This document shows positions 1-13,525 of a DNA stretch of 64,000 nucleotides, piece by piece. Positions within the stretch are counted from its first letter, which is position 1. Every line of letters begins with the position of its first letter. The position numbers and the translations under genes are program-made. The notes beneath the pieces were generated by a model that worked only from the letters and a program-made list of their open reading frames with translations, did no database searches and was not told the origin of the DNA. The stretch covers positions 806,001 through 870,000 of the forward strand of contig NZ_SMCV01000001.1 in assembly GCF_004342285.1 (NCBI RefSeq), given 5' to 3'. Source of the stretch: Klebsiella sp. BIGb0138. GTDB lineage: Bacteria; Pseudomonadota; Gammaproteobacteria; Enterobacterales; Enterobacteriaceae.

Positions 1-128
1 AGGGCGGCAAACAGCTCGCGGGAGACATCGTAAGAACTGTTCAGCAATTCAGTCGCCTGAGCCTGCGCAACCAGCAGCACAGAAGCCGCCAGCGCCAGAT
101 ATCCTTTGTTCAGTGATTTAACGGCCAT
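1..128 (-). CDS. cysP: Thiosulfate/sulfate ABC transporter substrate-binding protein, 5' part only
   Basis: The first 42 codons of a periplasmic sulfate/thiosulfate-binding protein that feeds the CysUWA importer for sulfur assimilation. The visible protein starts [20 protein letters not shown], a classic Sec signal peptide ending near AQAQA. The mature protein then begins [17 protein letters not shown], as in E. coli CysP. The ATG is at 128 with an AAGGGTG ribosome site about 5 bases upstream. The rest of the gene lies left of the window. It follows yfeX on the same strand but has its own AT-rich upstream region, so it is probably the head of the CysB-controlled cysPUWAM operon (known for E. 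coli, inferred here). Confidence 0.9.
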   Translation of the reverse strand, partial: MAVKSLNKGYLALAASVLLVAQAQATELLNSSYDVSRELFAA

Positions 129-235
129 TGCGCACCCTTATTAATTTGATGACTTTCTTATAGCCATAATATTTATAACGAGTGTGAAAGGAGTAACGGT
201 TTTATATACCGTTTGGCGATTTGGAAGTCGAAAAG
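129..235 (-). promoter_or_regulatory. Probable cysP promoter region
   Basis: The stretch upstream of cysP is clearly more AT-rich than its surroundings. On the minus strand it contains TATAAATATTATGGCTATAA within 80 bases of the cysP start. In E. coli the corresponding region binds the CysB activator, whose sites are AT-rich and poorly conserved. I cannot place individual CysB sites or a single -10 element with confidence. Confidence 0.35.
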
Positions 236-297
236 AGAATAAGCCGCCCGGAAGCCATTCCTGCCGACGGGGTAAGCGAAGCTTCAGAGGAGATCAG

Positions 298-319
298 CCC
301 TCCTCCGATGGGTGGAGGG
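298..319 (-). terminator. Hairpin downstream of yfeX
   Basis: CCCTCC and GGAGGG form a 6-bp stem around a 10-base loop, starting 18 bases past the yfeX stop codon. No clean T-run follows on the minus strand, so this may be a weak terminator or an mRNA 3' structure. Confidence 0.35.
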
Positions 320-337
320 CCAGGGCGCAGAGAAGGT

Positions 338-1321
<984 letters not shown>

Positions 1322-1331
1322 TCAGATCAAA

Positions 1332-1907
1332 TTAGCGGTGCCAGATAATTTTGCTGACTTTCCAGTTTTTCAGCGTGTCGTCGGCGGGCATCAGCTCTTC
1401 CGGACCGTTCCAGTGGCCGGTAAACGCGTAGCTGATATGCTGGCTGCCGTCGGCTTTACACTCGACAACGGCCCCGTTATCGCTGCTGCCCTTCTGACAG
1501 TGGCCGAACGCCTTGCTGTACAGCTCGCTAAAGGGGGTGCCGACCTGCACGCCGCCGTCGGTTTTAATATCGCTATCCCGCACTTCGATACGGTTGATGG
1601 TGCCGGCGTCGCCGTTGATAGTCATGGCGACTTTGTCATCTTTCAGCGCCTCATAGTAGCGCACGATATTGCCATTGGCGGTTTTCATCCCGCTGCGCAG
1701 ACGATAGCTGCCGCCGAGCGCATCGCTGATGGCCTGCTCGTTAAGCGGGGTGGCTGCCGTCAGTTTGCCCACGCCCTGCTCGGTCACCACCATGGAAGAA
1801 CCGAACCAGTTCCAGGGATACGCCGCTGACCAGTTGACGGCGCTCATCGTGGAGCAGCCGGTTAACGCCAGCGGTAAGGCGCAGAGAAGTAAACGTAGCG
1901 ATTTCAT
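1332..1907 (-). CDS. yfeY: Outer-membrane-type lipoprotein YfeY (RpoE-regulated family)
   Basis: A 191-residue lipoprotein of unknown biochemical role. The N-terminus MKSLRLLLCALPLALTGCS carries a lipoprotein signal with lipobox LTGC, so Cys18 should be acylated. The residue after Cys is Ser, which favours outer-membrane sorting. The rest is soluble and matches the E. coli YfeY family (DUF1131). Start ATG at 1907 with AAGGA about 6 bases upstream. E. coli yfeY belongs to the sigma-E regulon, and a sigma-E-like promoter is visible upstream. Confidence 0.92.
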   Translation of the reverse strand: MKSLRLLLCALPLALTGCSTMSAVNWSAAYPWNWFGSSMVVTEQGVGKLTAATPLNEQAISDALGGSYRLRSGMKTANGNIVRYYEALKDDKVAMTINGDAGTINRIEVRDSDIKTDGGVQVGTPFSELYSKAFGHCQKGSSDNGAVVECKADGSQHISYAFTGHWNGPEELMPADDTLKNWKVSKIIWHR

Positions 1908-1939
1908 AACATCGTCCTTTCTTGTTAATTTGACCCCTG

Positions 1940-1967
1940 TTGGAGTGCGGGATCGGCAAAAAGTGCC
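1940..1967 (-). promoter_or_regulatory. Sigma-E-like promoter upstream of yfeY
   Basis: On the minus strand GGCACTT is followed 16 bases later by TCCAA, ending 33 bases before the yfeY ATG. The sigma-E consensus is GGAACTT, a spacer of about 16, then TCAAA or TCTAA. Each element has one mismatch. Known sigma-E control of yfeY in E. coli raises my confidence. Confidence 0.4.
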
Positions 1968-1968
1968 G

Positions 1969-2418
1969 TTAAAGCCGATCTTCCTGGAAACAGGCTTTAA
2001 GTCGTCGACTGGTCAACAGCCACCAGAAGGTATAGAGATCCGCAACCAGCAGGCCAATCGTCAGCGGCGAAGGCGACTCGCCGCTGAGCCACAACAGCGG
2101 CTGCCAGATAAGCAGCAGCGCCTGTGAAAGCGCCAGCAGCCAGCGCATCAGCGGCCAGAGACGAGGAAAACGCTGGCGTTGCCCGCTCACGATGAACGCC
2201 AGTACCGCCGGTATGCCGGGTAACAATCCCAGCCAGAAATTATCGCGATCGGGATAGAACAGATTCAGCAGCACATCGCCCTGCTGACGCGAGGCGCCTG
2301 CCATAATGAACAGCACCCAGGTGCGCGCCTGCAGCAGGAGTACGCACCAGAACAGAAACGGTAGCCTGAGCCGCCCCTGGGCATCATAATCCGCAGCAAT
2401 GAACTCAGTATTCTTCAT
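1969..2418 (-). CDS. yfeZ: Inner membrane protein YfeZ (DUF2919)
   Basis: A small integral membrane protein of 149 residues and unknown function. Hydrophobic segments lie at about residues 20-45, 60-85 and 100-140, with an Arg/Lys-rich C-terminal tail. The chosen start is the ATG at 2418. An in-frame TTG at 2424 would add two residues and bring it to the length I recall for E. coli YfeZ. Its 5' end overlaps the end of ypeA by 14 bases, implying translational coupling in a ypeA-yfeZ unit. Confidence 0.85.
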   Translation of the reverse strand: MKNTEFIAADYDAQGRLRLPFLFWCVLLLQARTWVLFIMAGASRQQGDVLLNLFYPDRDNFWLGLLPGIPAVLAFIVSGQRQRFPRLWPLMRWLLALSQALLLIWQPLLWLSGESPSPLTIGLLVADLYTFWWLLTSRRLKACFQEDRL

Positions 2419-2830
2419 CTTCAATCAAACGTTTACCCAGACTCAGGACATCCGCATATTCGTAACCCAGCCGCTCATACATCCCCTGCACCACATCATT
2501 ATCATCGCGAACCATGATATTAATTTTCGGGCAGCCGCGGGCGATCAGCTTCTTTTCCAGCCGGTTAAGCAGCGCATTGGCAATACCGCGTCCACGATAT
2601 TCCGGGTGAACGCCCAGATAATAGGCCGAACCGCGATGACCGTCGTAACCGCCCATCACCGTGCCAACCACTTCACCATTGACTTCCGCCACCAGAAACA
2701 GGCTGACATCGTGGTTAACCTTACGCTCAATGTCCATTTCCGGGTCATTCCACGGGCGCAGAAGCTCACAGCGCTCCCACAGCGTGATCACTTCTTCGAA
2801 GTCCTGCTGGCGAAAAACGCGTATCTCCAT
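2405..2830 (-). CDS. ypeA: GNAT family acetyltransferase YpeA
   Basis: A 141-residue single-domain GNAT N-acetyltransferase whose substrate is unknown. The acetyl-CoA pyrophosphate-binding loop is visible as [12 protein letters not shown] around residues 78-89, preceded by the YYLGVHP beta-strand. The protein is nearly identical to E. coli YpeA and ends in the same LIEDEEY. Start ATG at 2830 with AAGGTGGGG upstream; a GTG-type extension of four residues was rejected because it lacks homology. It overlaps yfeZ downstream and is divergent from amiA. Confidence 0.94.
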   Translation of the reverse strand: MEIRVFRQQDFEEVITLWERCELLRPWNDPEMDIERKVNHDVSLFLVAEVNGEVVGTVMGGYDGHRGSAYYLGVHPEYRGRGIANALLNRLEKKLIARGCPKINIMVRDDNDVVQGMYERLGYEYADVLSLGKRLIEDEEY

Positions 2831-3041
2831 GGTATTCCCCACCTTTTAGGCTTAAAAACAGCGATTATGGCGCGATTTCACCGGATAGCCAATATCAGGC
2901 GAAATGAGCCGGAAAAAATGACATAATACAAACTTGTCATGTATTGAAATGAAAAGTAAAACAATTCTTTTTTTGAATGGTCGTAACGGAAAACACGATA
3001 CGATATAACACTTGCTACCACTTGTTTGCAATTCAGGCCGA

Positions 3042-4812
<1,771 letters not shown>

Positions 4813-4813
<1 letters not shown>

Positions 4814-4841
4814 AACCCGGCCCCGCTCGGGGCCGGGTTGA
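4813..4841 (-). terminator. Terminator between hemF and maeB
   Basis: A perfect stem AACCCGGCCCC / GGGGCCGGGTT with a three-base loop lies exactly between the convergent hemF and maeB stop codons. On the minus strand it is followed by TTTTAAA, so it terminates maeB. It may also serve hemF from the other side. Confidence 0.75.
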
Positions 4842-7121
4842 TTACAGCGGCTGCGTTTGCGCTTCCACTACCGCCAGCGCCACCATATTGACGATACGAC
4901 GAACGGAGGCAATCGGCGTCAGAATATGCACCGGTTTCGCCACGCCCATCAGTACCGGCCCGACGGTCACCCCTTCAGAACTGGAGACCCGCAGCAGGTT
5001 GTAGCTGATACGGGCGGCCTCCATATTCGGCATCACCAGAATGTTAGCTGAACCTTTCAACGGGCTGTCCGGCATCCGCTCGTGGCGAATACTTTCCACC
5101 AGCGCGGCATCGCCGTGCATTTCGCCATCAATCATCAGATCCGGCGCGCGCGCTTTCACCAGCTCCAGCGCTTCGCGCATTTTGCTGGCGGACGGGCAGT
5201 TCGAGGAACCGAAGTTCGAATGCGACAGCAGAGCCACGCGCGGTTCAATACCGAAACGACGCACGCTTTCCGCCGCCATCAGGGTAATCTCCGCTAACTG
5301 TTCCGGCGTCGGATCGTGGTTGACGTAGGTATCGGCAATAAAGGTGTTACCGCTTGGCAACAGCAGCGCGTTCATCGCCCCTGCGGTATTGACCCCCTCG
5401 CGGTAGCCGAAAACCGGCTGCACCACGGCGTAATGTTCGTGGTAATCGCCAATGGTGCCGCAGATCATCGCGTCCGCTTCGCCACGGTGCACCATGATAG
5501 CCCCGATCACCGACGTATTGGCAATCACCGCCCGCTGCGCCTGCTCCTGGGTGATGCCGCGGCGTTTCATTAACTGATAGTACTCATTCCAGTACTCTTT
5601 GAAGCGCGGATCGGACTCGTTGTTGACGATCTCAAAATCGACGCCGGCTTTGATCTGCAGACCCAGCTTCTGGATACGCATTTCGATCACGCTCGGACGG
5701 CCGATCAGAATCGGTTTCGCCAGCCCCAGCGACACCAGCTCCTGGGTGGCGTGCAGAACGCGCGTCTCTTCGCCTTCCGCCAGCACCACGCGCTTCGGCT
5801 CTTTGCGCGCCTGCGAGAAAATCGGCTTCATGAACAGGTTGGTTTTGTAGACAAACTCGCTGAGTTTCTCGATGTAGGCGTCAAAGTCGGCAATCGGACG
5901 CATGGCCACGCCGGAGTCCATCGCCGCTTTCGCTACCGCCGGCGCGATCTTGACGATCAGGCGCGGATCGAACGGTTTCGGAATGATATATTCCGGGCCA
6001 AAGCTCAGGTCCTGGTCGCCGTAGGCGGAGGCGACCACTTCGCTCTGTTCGGCGTGCGCCAGCTCGGCAATCGCATGAACCGCCGCCAGTTTCATCTCTT
6101 CGTTAATCGCCGTTGCGCCGACGTCCAGCGCGCCGCGGAAGATAAACGGGAAGCACAGCACGTTGTTCACTTGGTTCGGGTAGTCAGAGCGGCCGGTACA
6201 GATGATCGCATCTTCGCGCACCTGCTTCGCCAGCGGCGGCAGAATCTCCGGCTCCGGGTTAGCCAGGGCGAGGATCAGCGGCGCGCGGGCCATTTTCTTG
6301 ACCATTTCCGGGGTCAGAACTTTCGGGCCAGAACAGCCGAGGAAAATATCCGCGCCGTCAATGACCTCATCCAGAGTGCGTTTGCCGTCATCGTCCACCG
6401 CGTAGGCCGCTTTGGTCTCCGCCATTTTCGGCTCGCGGTCTTTATAAATCACGCCTTTGGAGTCGCAGACCACGATATTGTGTTTCTGCATTCCCAGCGC
6501 CACCAGCAGATTCATACAGGCGATAGCCGCCGCCCCCGCGCCGGATACCACCATCCGCACGTCGGAGAGATTTTTCTCTACCACCCGCAGGCCGTTGATG
6601 ATGGCGGCGGTACTGATAATGGCCGTACCATGCTGATCGTCATGGAATACCGGAATGTTCATGCGCTGACGCAGTTTTTGCTCAATGTAGAAACACTCGG
6701 GCGCTTTGATATCTTCGAGGTTGATACCGCCGAAGGTCGGCTCCAGCGCCGCGACGACATCGATAAATTTATCCGGATCCAGCTCATCGACTTCAATATC
6801 GAACACATCAATACCGGCGAATTTCTTAAATAAAACGCCTTTGCCTTCCATCACCGGCTTGCCGGCGAGGGCGCCGATATTCCCCAGTCCCAGCACGGCG
6901 GTGCCGTTGGAAACGACCGCCACCAGGTTGCCGCGGGCGGTGTATTTATAGGCGGCCAACGGGTCTTTTTCGATCTCCAGACACGGCGCCGCGACGCCCG
7001 GCGAGTAGGCCAGAGCCAGATCGCGCTGCGTCGCGAGGGGCTTGGTTGGCACGACCTGAATTTTCCCTGGAACGGGAAATTCATGGAAATCGAGGGCGCT
7101 TTGTTTCAACTGCTCATCCAT
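4842..7121 (-). CDS. maeB: NADP-dependent malic enzyme (MaeB type, with PTA-like C-terminal domain)
   Basis: MaeB decarboxylates malate to pyruvate with NADP+, supplying NADPH and pyruvate during growth on C4 acids. It has 759 residues like E. coli MaeB. Residues 1 to about 430 hold the malic enzyme part, with YSPGVAAPC, the FHDDQHGTA motif and the Rossmann loop [13 protein letters not shown]. The rest is the phosphotransacetylase-like domain that binds acetyl-CoA and regulates the enzyme, with [11 protein letters not shown] and [12 protein letters not shown]. The start is the ATG at 7121 ([11 protein letters not shown]) with AAGGA upstream; the frame stays open further upstream but without homology. 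It is divergent from tktB, and no talA lies between them. Confidence 0.97.
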   Translation of the reverse strand: MDEQLKQSALDFHEFPVPGKIQVVPTKPLATQRDLALAYSPGVAAPCLEIEKDPLAAYKYTARGNLVAVVSNGTAVLGLGNIGALAGKPVMEGKGVLFKKFAGIDVFDIEVDELDPDKFIDVVAALEPTFGGINLEDIKAPECFYIEQKLRQRMNIPVFHDDQHGTAIISTAAIINGLRVVEKNLSDVRMVVSGAGAAAIACMNLLVALGMQKHNIVVCDSKGVIYKDREPKMAETKAAYAVDDDGKRTLDEVIDGADIFLGCSGPKVLTPEMVKKMARAPLILALANPEPEILPPLAKQVREDAIICTGRSDYPNQVNNVLCFPFIFRGALDVGATAINEEMKLAAVHAIAELAHAEQSEVVASAYGDQDLSFGPEYIIPKPFDPRLIVKIAPAVAKAAMDSGVAMRPIADFDAYIEKLSEFVYKTNLFMKPIFSQARKEPKRVVLAEGEETRVLHATQELVSLGLAKPILIGRPSVIEMRIQKLGLQIKAGVDFEIVNNESDPRFKEYWNEYYQLMKRRGITQEQAQRAVIANTSVIGAIMVHRGEADAMICGTIGDYHEHYAVVQPVFGYREGVNTAGAMNALLLPSGNTFIADTYVNHDPTPEQLAEITLMAAESVRRFGIEPRVALLSHSNFGSSNCPSASKMREALELVKARAPDLMIDGEMHGDAALVESIRHERMPDSPLKGSANILVMPNMEAARISYNLLRVSSSEGVTVGPVLMGVAKPVHILTPIASVRRIVNMVALAVVEAQTQPL

Positions 7122-7411
7122 TTTATTGTTCCTTTCACGTATCGATCGTAGGGGGTGAAGCGCAATAACTATCCCGGTGCCCACCCTAAGGTAGCGCCTA
7201 GTATCTCGCCTGATGGCTTTTCAAACTTTGAACGCCGCCAAACTCTCGCCATCACAAAGGTATATTTGTTATCGATTTATAACATTTATGTAACTTTATT
7301 TCGAAAGCAATGATAGTGCCGTCTGCTATGCTTTTTAGTTATGCACCCCATAAAGACCGCGGCCGAAAACCAACAAAAACGCATGCAACATCTTGTTTCA
7401 GGAGTCCATAT
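7122..7411. promoter_or_regulatory. Divergent maeB/tktB control region
   Basis: A 290-base non-coding region. Its middle (about 7260-7340) is AT-rich. On the plus strand CTATGCT at 7326-7332 resembles the extended -10 of RpoS promoters (CTATACT), about 80 bases before the tktB start. E. coli tktB is stationary-phase, RpoS-dependent and co-transcribed with talA. Here talA is missing and tktB has its own upstream region. The promoter call is inference. Confidence 0.4.
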
Positions 7412-9406
7412 ATGTCCCGAAGAGAACTTGCCAACGCCATTCGCGCCCTGAGCATGGACGCCGTACAGAAAGCCAATTCCGGCCACCCTGGCGCCCCGAT
7501 GGGGATGGCGGATATCGCCGAAGTGCTGTGGAATGATTTCCTCAAACACAACCCCGAAAACCCGCACTGGTACGACCGTGACCGCTTCATTCTTTCCAAT
7601 GGCCATGCCTCCATGCTGCTGTACAGCCTGCTGCATTTGACCGGCTACGACCTGCCGCTTTCCGAACTAAAAAACTTCCGTCAGCTGCATTCAAAAACCC
7701 CCGGACACCCGGAGCATGGCTATACCCCCGGCGTTGAGACCACCACCGGTCCGCTCGGCCAGGGGCTGGCTAATGCCGTGGGGATGGCTATCGCCGAGCG
7801 CACCCTGGCGGCGCAATTCAACCGTCCCGGCCACGATATCGTCGATCACTACACCTACGTTTTTATGGGCGACGGCTGTCTGATGGAGGGGATTTCCCAT
7901 GAGGCCAGCTCGCTGGCGGGAACCTTAGGGCTAGGTAAGCTGATCGGGTTTTATGACCATAACGGCATCTCTATCGATGGTAAAACCGCGGGCTGGTTTA
8001 CCGACGATACCGCCGAGCGCTTCCGGGCCTATCACTGGCACGTGATTGGCGATATTGACGGCCACGACCCGCAGGCGGTGAAACAGGCGATTATCGAGGC
8101 GCGCAGCGTCACGGATAAACCCTCGCTGATTATCTGCCGTACCGTGATCGGTTTTGGTTCGCCGAATAAAGCCGGTTCCGAAGAGTCGCACGGCGCCGCG
8201 CTGGGGGAAAAAGAGGTAGCCTTAACCCGCGAGAAACTGGGCTGGAAATACCCGCCGTTCGAAATCCCGAAAGAGATCTATCAGCAGTGGGATGCCCGCC
8301 CGCGCGGCGAGGAAGCTGAGCAGGCGTGGAATCAACAATTCGCCGCTTACCAACAGCAGCATCCCGATCTGGCGGCAGAACTGAAGCGCCGGATGGACGG
8401 CGAGCTGCCGCAGAATTGGGCGGAAGTGGCGCGCGACTATATTGCGCAGCTGCAGGCCGAGCCGGCGAAAATTGCCAGCCGTAAGGCCTCGCAAAATACG
8501 CTGAATGCTTACGGTCCGGATCTGCCGGAGCTGCTCGGCGGTTCGGCGGATCTGGCCCCCAGCAACCTCACCATCTGGTCCGGTTCACACTCGATCAAAG
8601 AAGATCCCGCCGGTAACTATATCCATTACGGCGTGCGCGAATTCGGCATGACGGCGATCGGCAACGGGATTGCCCTGCACGGCGGCTTTATCCCATACAC
8701 TTCGACCTTCCTGATGTTTGTCGAATATGCCCGTAACGCGGCGCGTATGGCGGCGCTGATGAAGGCCAGGCAGATCATGGTCTATACCCATGACTCGATT
8801 GGGCTGGGGGAAGATGGTCCCACCCACCAGGCGGTGGAACAGCTGGCAAGCCTGCGGCTGACGCCCAACTTCAGCACCTGGCGCCCCTGCGACCAGGTAG
8901 AAACGGCGGTCGCCTGGCAGGCGGCGATCGAACGGCAGACCGGCCCGACCGCGCTGATTCTGTCGCGGCAAAATCTGGCGCAAATGGCGCGCACGCCGGA
9001 ACAGGTGCAGGAAATTGCCCGCGGCGGCTATGTCCTGAAAGATGCGGGAGGTAAACCGGACCTGATCCTGATTGCCACCGGCTCTGAAGTGGAGATAACC
9101 GTGCTGGCGGCAGAAAAACTGCTCGCCAAAGGCGTTAATGTGCGGGTCGTTTCCCTGCCCTCAACCGATGTGTTTGATGCCCAGGATGAGGCCTATCGTG
9201 AGTCGGTTCTGCCCGGCGATGTCAGCGCCAGAATTGCCGTCGAGGCCGGGATTGCCGACTACTGGTATAAATACGTCGGCCTGAAAGGGGCGATCGTCGG
9301 CATGAGAAGCTACGGTGAATCGGCGCCGGCGGATAAGCTGTTCCCGTTCTTTGGCTTTACCGTGGAACATATCGTCGAGGTGGCCGACAAGCTGCTTAAC
9401 GGGTGA
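7412..9406 (+). CDS. tktB: Transketolase 2
   Basis: Thiamine-diphosphate transketolase of the non-oxidative pentose phosphate pathway, 664 residues. Visible hallmarks are [11 protein letters not shown] near residue 26, the ThDP motif from GDGCLMEG to YDHN, EDGPTHQ in the pyrimidine domain, and the C-terminal [11 protein letters not shown]. It reads closer to E. coli TktB than TktA (start [16 protein letters not shown]). ATG at 7412 with CAGGAG 7 bases upstream; an upstream in-frame start has no support. Its last 11 bases overlap the end of convergent ypfG. The usual upstream partner talA is absent. Confidence 0.95.
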   Translation: MSRRELANAIRALSMDAVQKANSGHPGAPMGMADIAEVLWNDFLKHNPENPHWYDRDRFILSNGHASMLLYSLLHLTGYDLPLSELKNFRQLHSKTPGHPEHGYTPGVETTTGPLGQGLANAVGMAIAERTLAAQFNRPGHDIVDHYTYVFMGDGCLMEGISHEASSLAGTLGLGKLIGFYDHNGISIDGKTAGWFTDDTAERFRAYHWHVIGDIDGHDPQAVKQAIIEARSVTDKPSLIICRTVIGFGSPNKAGSEESHGAALGEKEVALTREKLGWKYPPFEIPKEIYQQWDARPRGEEAEQAWNQQFAAYQQQHPDLAAELKRRMDGELPQNWAEVARDYIAQLQAEPAKIASRKASQNTLNAYGPDLPELLGGSADLAPSNLTIWSGSHSIKEDPAGNYIHYGVREFGMTAIGNGIALHGGFIPYTSTFLMFVEYARNAARMAALMKARQIMVYTHDSIGLGEDGPTHQAVEQLASLRLTPNFSTWRPCDQVETAVAWQAAIERQTGPTALILSRQNLAQMARTPEQVQEIARGGYVLKDAGGKPDLILIATGSEVEITVLAAEKLLAKGVNVRVVSLPSTDVFDAQDEAYRESVLPGDVSARIAVEAGIADYWYKYVGLKGAIVGMRSYGESAPADKLFPFFGFTVEHIVEVADKLLNG

Positions 9407-10442
9407 TCCACAGGGTGGGCCAGGCATCTGGCCCCTGCCAGTTATCGCACTGCGGCTGCCGGGCATAGCGCGCCAGACTAAACCGCTGGCCGTCGTAGCG
9501 CCAGCGGGTCTGGATGCCACAATCGCCGGGGCTGCGCCCTTTATCAAGGGTGACCAGCTCATGGCGCTGCTCATCGATGCTGGCATTAACCAGCTCAATT
9601 TCGCGCGCCGCATCGCCCGGCGGCTGGAAGGGTAGAGTCAGGCGCACCTGGCGTGCGATATAGGGCTGCTGGCGCGACACCAGCCACGCCAGCCAGATAG
9701 TGTTGTAAGCGCCCGCTTCACAGCTGACCATCAGCAGCACTTTGTCATCGGTCAACGCGGTCACCCGAATCTCACGACGGAAAGGATCCAATGAGCATGC
9801 GCTATTGGTCATTCGTTCGTTACCGTAGTCCATCAGATCATTAAGTTCATCGCGACTTAGCGGCGATTGCGCGAAATCGACTTTGCCCACCGCGCGTAGC
9901 GCGGGGGCCGGCGGGACGCTCAGCGGCGGCTCTTCGCCTTTCCCCACCCAGGCGGTTTCGCTGCCGACGCGTTTTTGCTGACTATCGATAAACAGCAAGG
10001 CGGCCTTCAGCCCTTGCAGAGAAATGGACTGGAGTCCGTTCACCAGGGTTATCACCTGCCCTTCCTGTACCTGCTGCAGGAAAGCATCGATCGTCACACT
10101 ATCCCCGGTTTTGAGCAATTTATCCGCGACCAGCCAGTGTTTATCAGTCAATGCCAGCGGTTTGCCATCAAGCAGCAGCCGCGGCGCGATCGGCGCCAGC
10201 GCGGCGACCGGGTTGCCAATCCCGCCCAGCTCAATGCGCAAGCTGGCATCGGTGGTGGCACCGGCGCTGCGACTCAGGGTCATGACCAGGCCATGATGCA
10301 GGCCGACATTGCGGGCGACGCAGAAATTCTGGTTATTGCAGGTGACCTGCCAGTCGCCGAACGCCTGTTGCGCCGGCGCCGCCCACACCCACGACGTCGG
10401 TAACCAGCCTAAAAGCAGAAAAATGAGAACCCGATACAGCAT
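9396..10442 (-). CDS. ypfG: DUF1176 domain protein YpfG, exported
   Basis: A predicted periplasmic protein of 348 residues with unknown function. The N-terminus [20 protein letters not shown] followed by AAPAQQ is a Sec signal peptide. The remainder is a DUF1176 domain beginning [18 protein letters not shown]. Several Cys pairs suggest disulfides. I start it at the ATG at 10442; a GTG three codons upstream is possible. It overlaps convergent tktB by 11 bases tail to tail, with no terminator between them. It may be read through from nudK, 79 bases upstream. Confidence 0.88.
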   Translation of the reverse strand: MLYRVLIFLLLGWLPTSWVWAAPAQQAFGDWQVTCNNQNFCVARNVGLHHGLVMTLSRSAGATTDASLRIELGGIGNPVAALAPIAPRLLLDGKPLALTDKHWLVADKLLKTGDSVTIDAFLQQVQEGQVITLVNGLQSISLQGLKAALLFIDSQQKRVGSETAWVGKGEEPPLSVPPAPALRAVGKVDFAQSPLSRDELNDLMDYGNERMTNSACSLDPFRREIRVTALTDDKVLLMVSCEAGAYNTIWLAWLVSRQQPYIARQVRLTLPFQPPGDAAREIELVNASIDEQRHELVTLDKGRSPGDCGIQTRWRYDGQRFSLARYARQPQCDNWQGPDAWPTLWITR

Positions 10443-10521
10443 GTGCGGCACAACCCCAGAGAAAAACGCGCAAAACAGCCGCTATCTTCACCAGCTACCA
10501 CGAGTGACTCAATCGGATTTA

Positions 10522-11106
10522 TCAGATATCCCCGCTCATCAGCCCCGAGGTTTGCAGGTATTGCAGCAGAATAACCGCTTTACCATCGCGAATTTCCCCG
10601 CGGGTCACCATTTGCAGCGCCTCGCTGAAAGGCAGCTCCAGCACCTCAATATCTTCATCATCAACGCCGCCGCCGCGAGTTTTACGCTGGGCGTCGCTGT
10701 ATTCAGCGATAAAGAAATGGATCAATTCGGTCACCCCACCGGGGGACATAAACAGTTCAAACAGCTTGCGCACGTCGCCGACTTCGTAGCCGGTCTCCTC
10801 GATGGCCTCTTTGCGGATGCAGGTTTCCGGCTCATCGTCATCCAGCAGTCCGGCGCAGGTCTCGATCAGCATACCATCGTCATTGCCATTGACCCAGGTG
10901 GCGACGCGGAACTGGCGGACCAGCACGACGGTTTGCTTGCGGGGGTTGTACAGCAGCACCGTAGCGCCGTTGCCGCGATCGTAGACCTCACGCTTATGCC
11001 GGACCACGCTGCCGTCGCTTCGCGTTAGCTCGTAGGTCATATTGCGCAAAATAAAGTAGTTTTCGGAGAGGAGTTTATCTTTGATGACGTTGATAGTGAG
11101 TGGCAT
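10522..11106 (-). CDS. nudK: GDP-mannose hydrolase, Nudix family
   Basis: NudK hydrolyses GDP-mannose (and related nucleotide sugars) to GMP and mannose-1-phosphate. It has 194 residues. The Nudix box is visible as a G, then [13 protein letters not shown] [13 protein letters not shown] around residues 98-110, preceded by [13 protein letters not shown]. The start is the ATG at 11106. It lies 57 bases downstream of aegA on the same strand, as in E. coli. Confidence 0.95.
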   Translation of the reverse strand: MPLTINVIKDKLLSENYFILRNMTYELTRSDGSVVRHKREVYDRGNGATVLLYNPRKQTVVLVRQFRVATWVNGNDDGMLIETCAGLLDDDEPETCIRKEAIEETGYEVGDVRKLFELFMSPGGVTELIHFFIAEYSDAQRKTRGGGVDDEDIEVLELPFSEALQMVTRGEIRDGKAVILLQYLQTSGLMSGDI

Positions 11107-11163
11107 ACGGCCCCGCTGCGTAGAATGACGCCATCATACTACGCCGCAGCGCCGGGTTTGTCG

Positions 11164-13302
<2,139 letters not shown>

Positions 13303-13436
13303 TTATTTAGCCTGGCAGGCAGCGAAAATGACACCGTGTGACGAAACGGCTCAGAGGTGGGAGAGATATTCGCCAGAGAGAAGCACACTTCTTTACTATG
13401 TCGCAAAAGGCACACGATAAATTACACTATCTCCTT

Positions 13437-13454
13437 AATTTCTCCACGATTGCC
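13437..13454 (+). promoter_or_regulatory. BaeR box upstream of acrD
   Basis: AATTTCTCCACGATTGCC matches 14 of 18 positions of the BaeR recognition sequence reported for E. coli acrD and mdtA. It lies 71 bases upstream of the acrD ATG, a suitable position for an activator. BaeSR responds to envelope stress such as indole, zinc or copper, and induces acrD in E. coli. Confidence 0.7.
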
Positions 13455-13525
13455 TGTGGGGTTAGCTATAGAGTGTCACGGACTGTGCAATAACAAAAAA
13501 TGTACACAATGAGGTCTCAATTCTG

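Noticed and set aside
2941..3010. A CpxR box before amiA
   Set aside because: GTAAA occurs once, but no second GTAAA at the needed spacing could be found, so the site is not supported.
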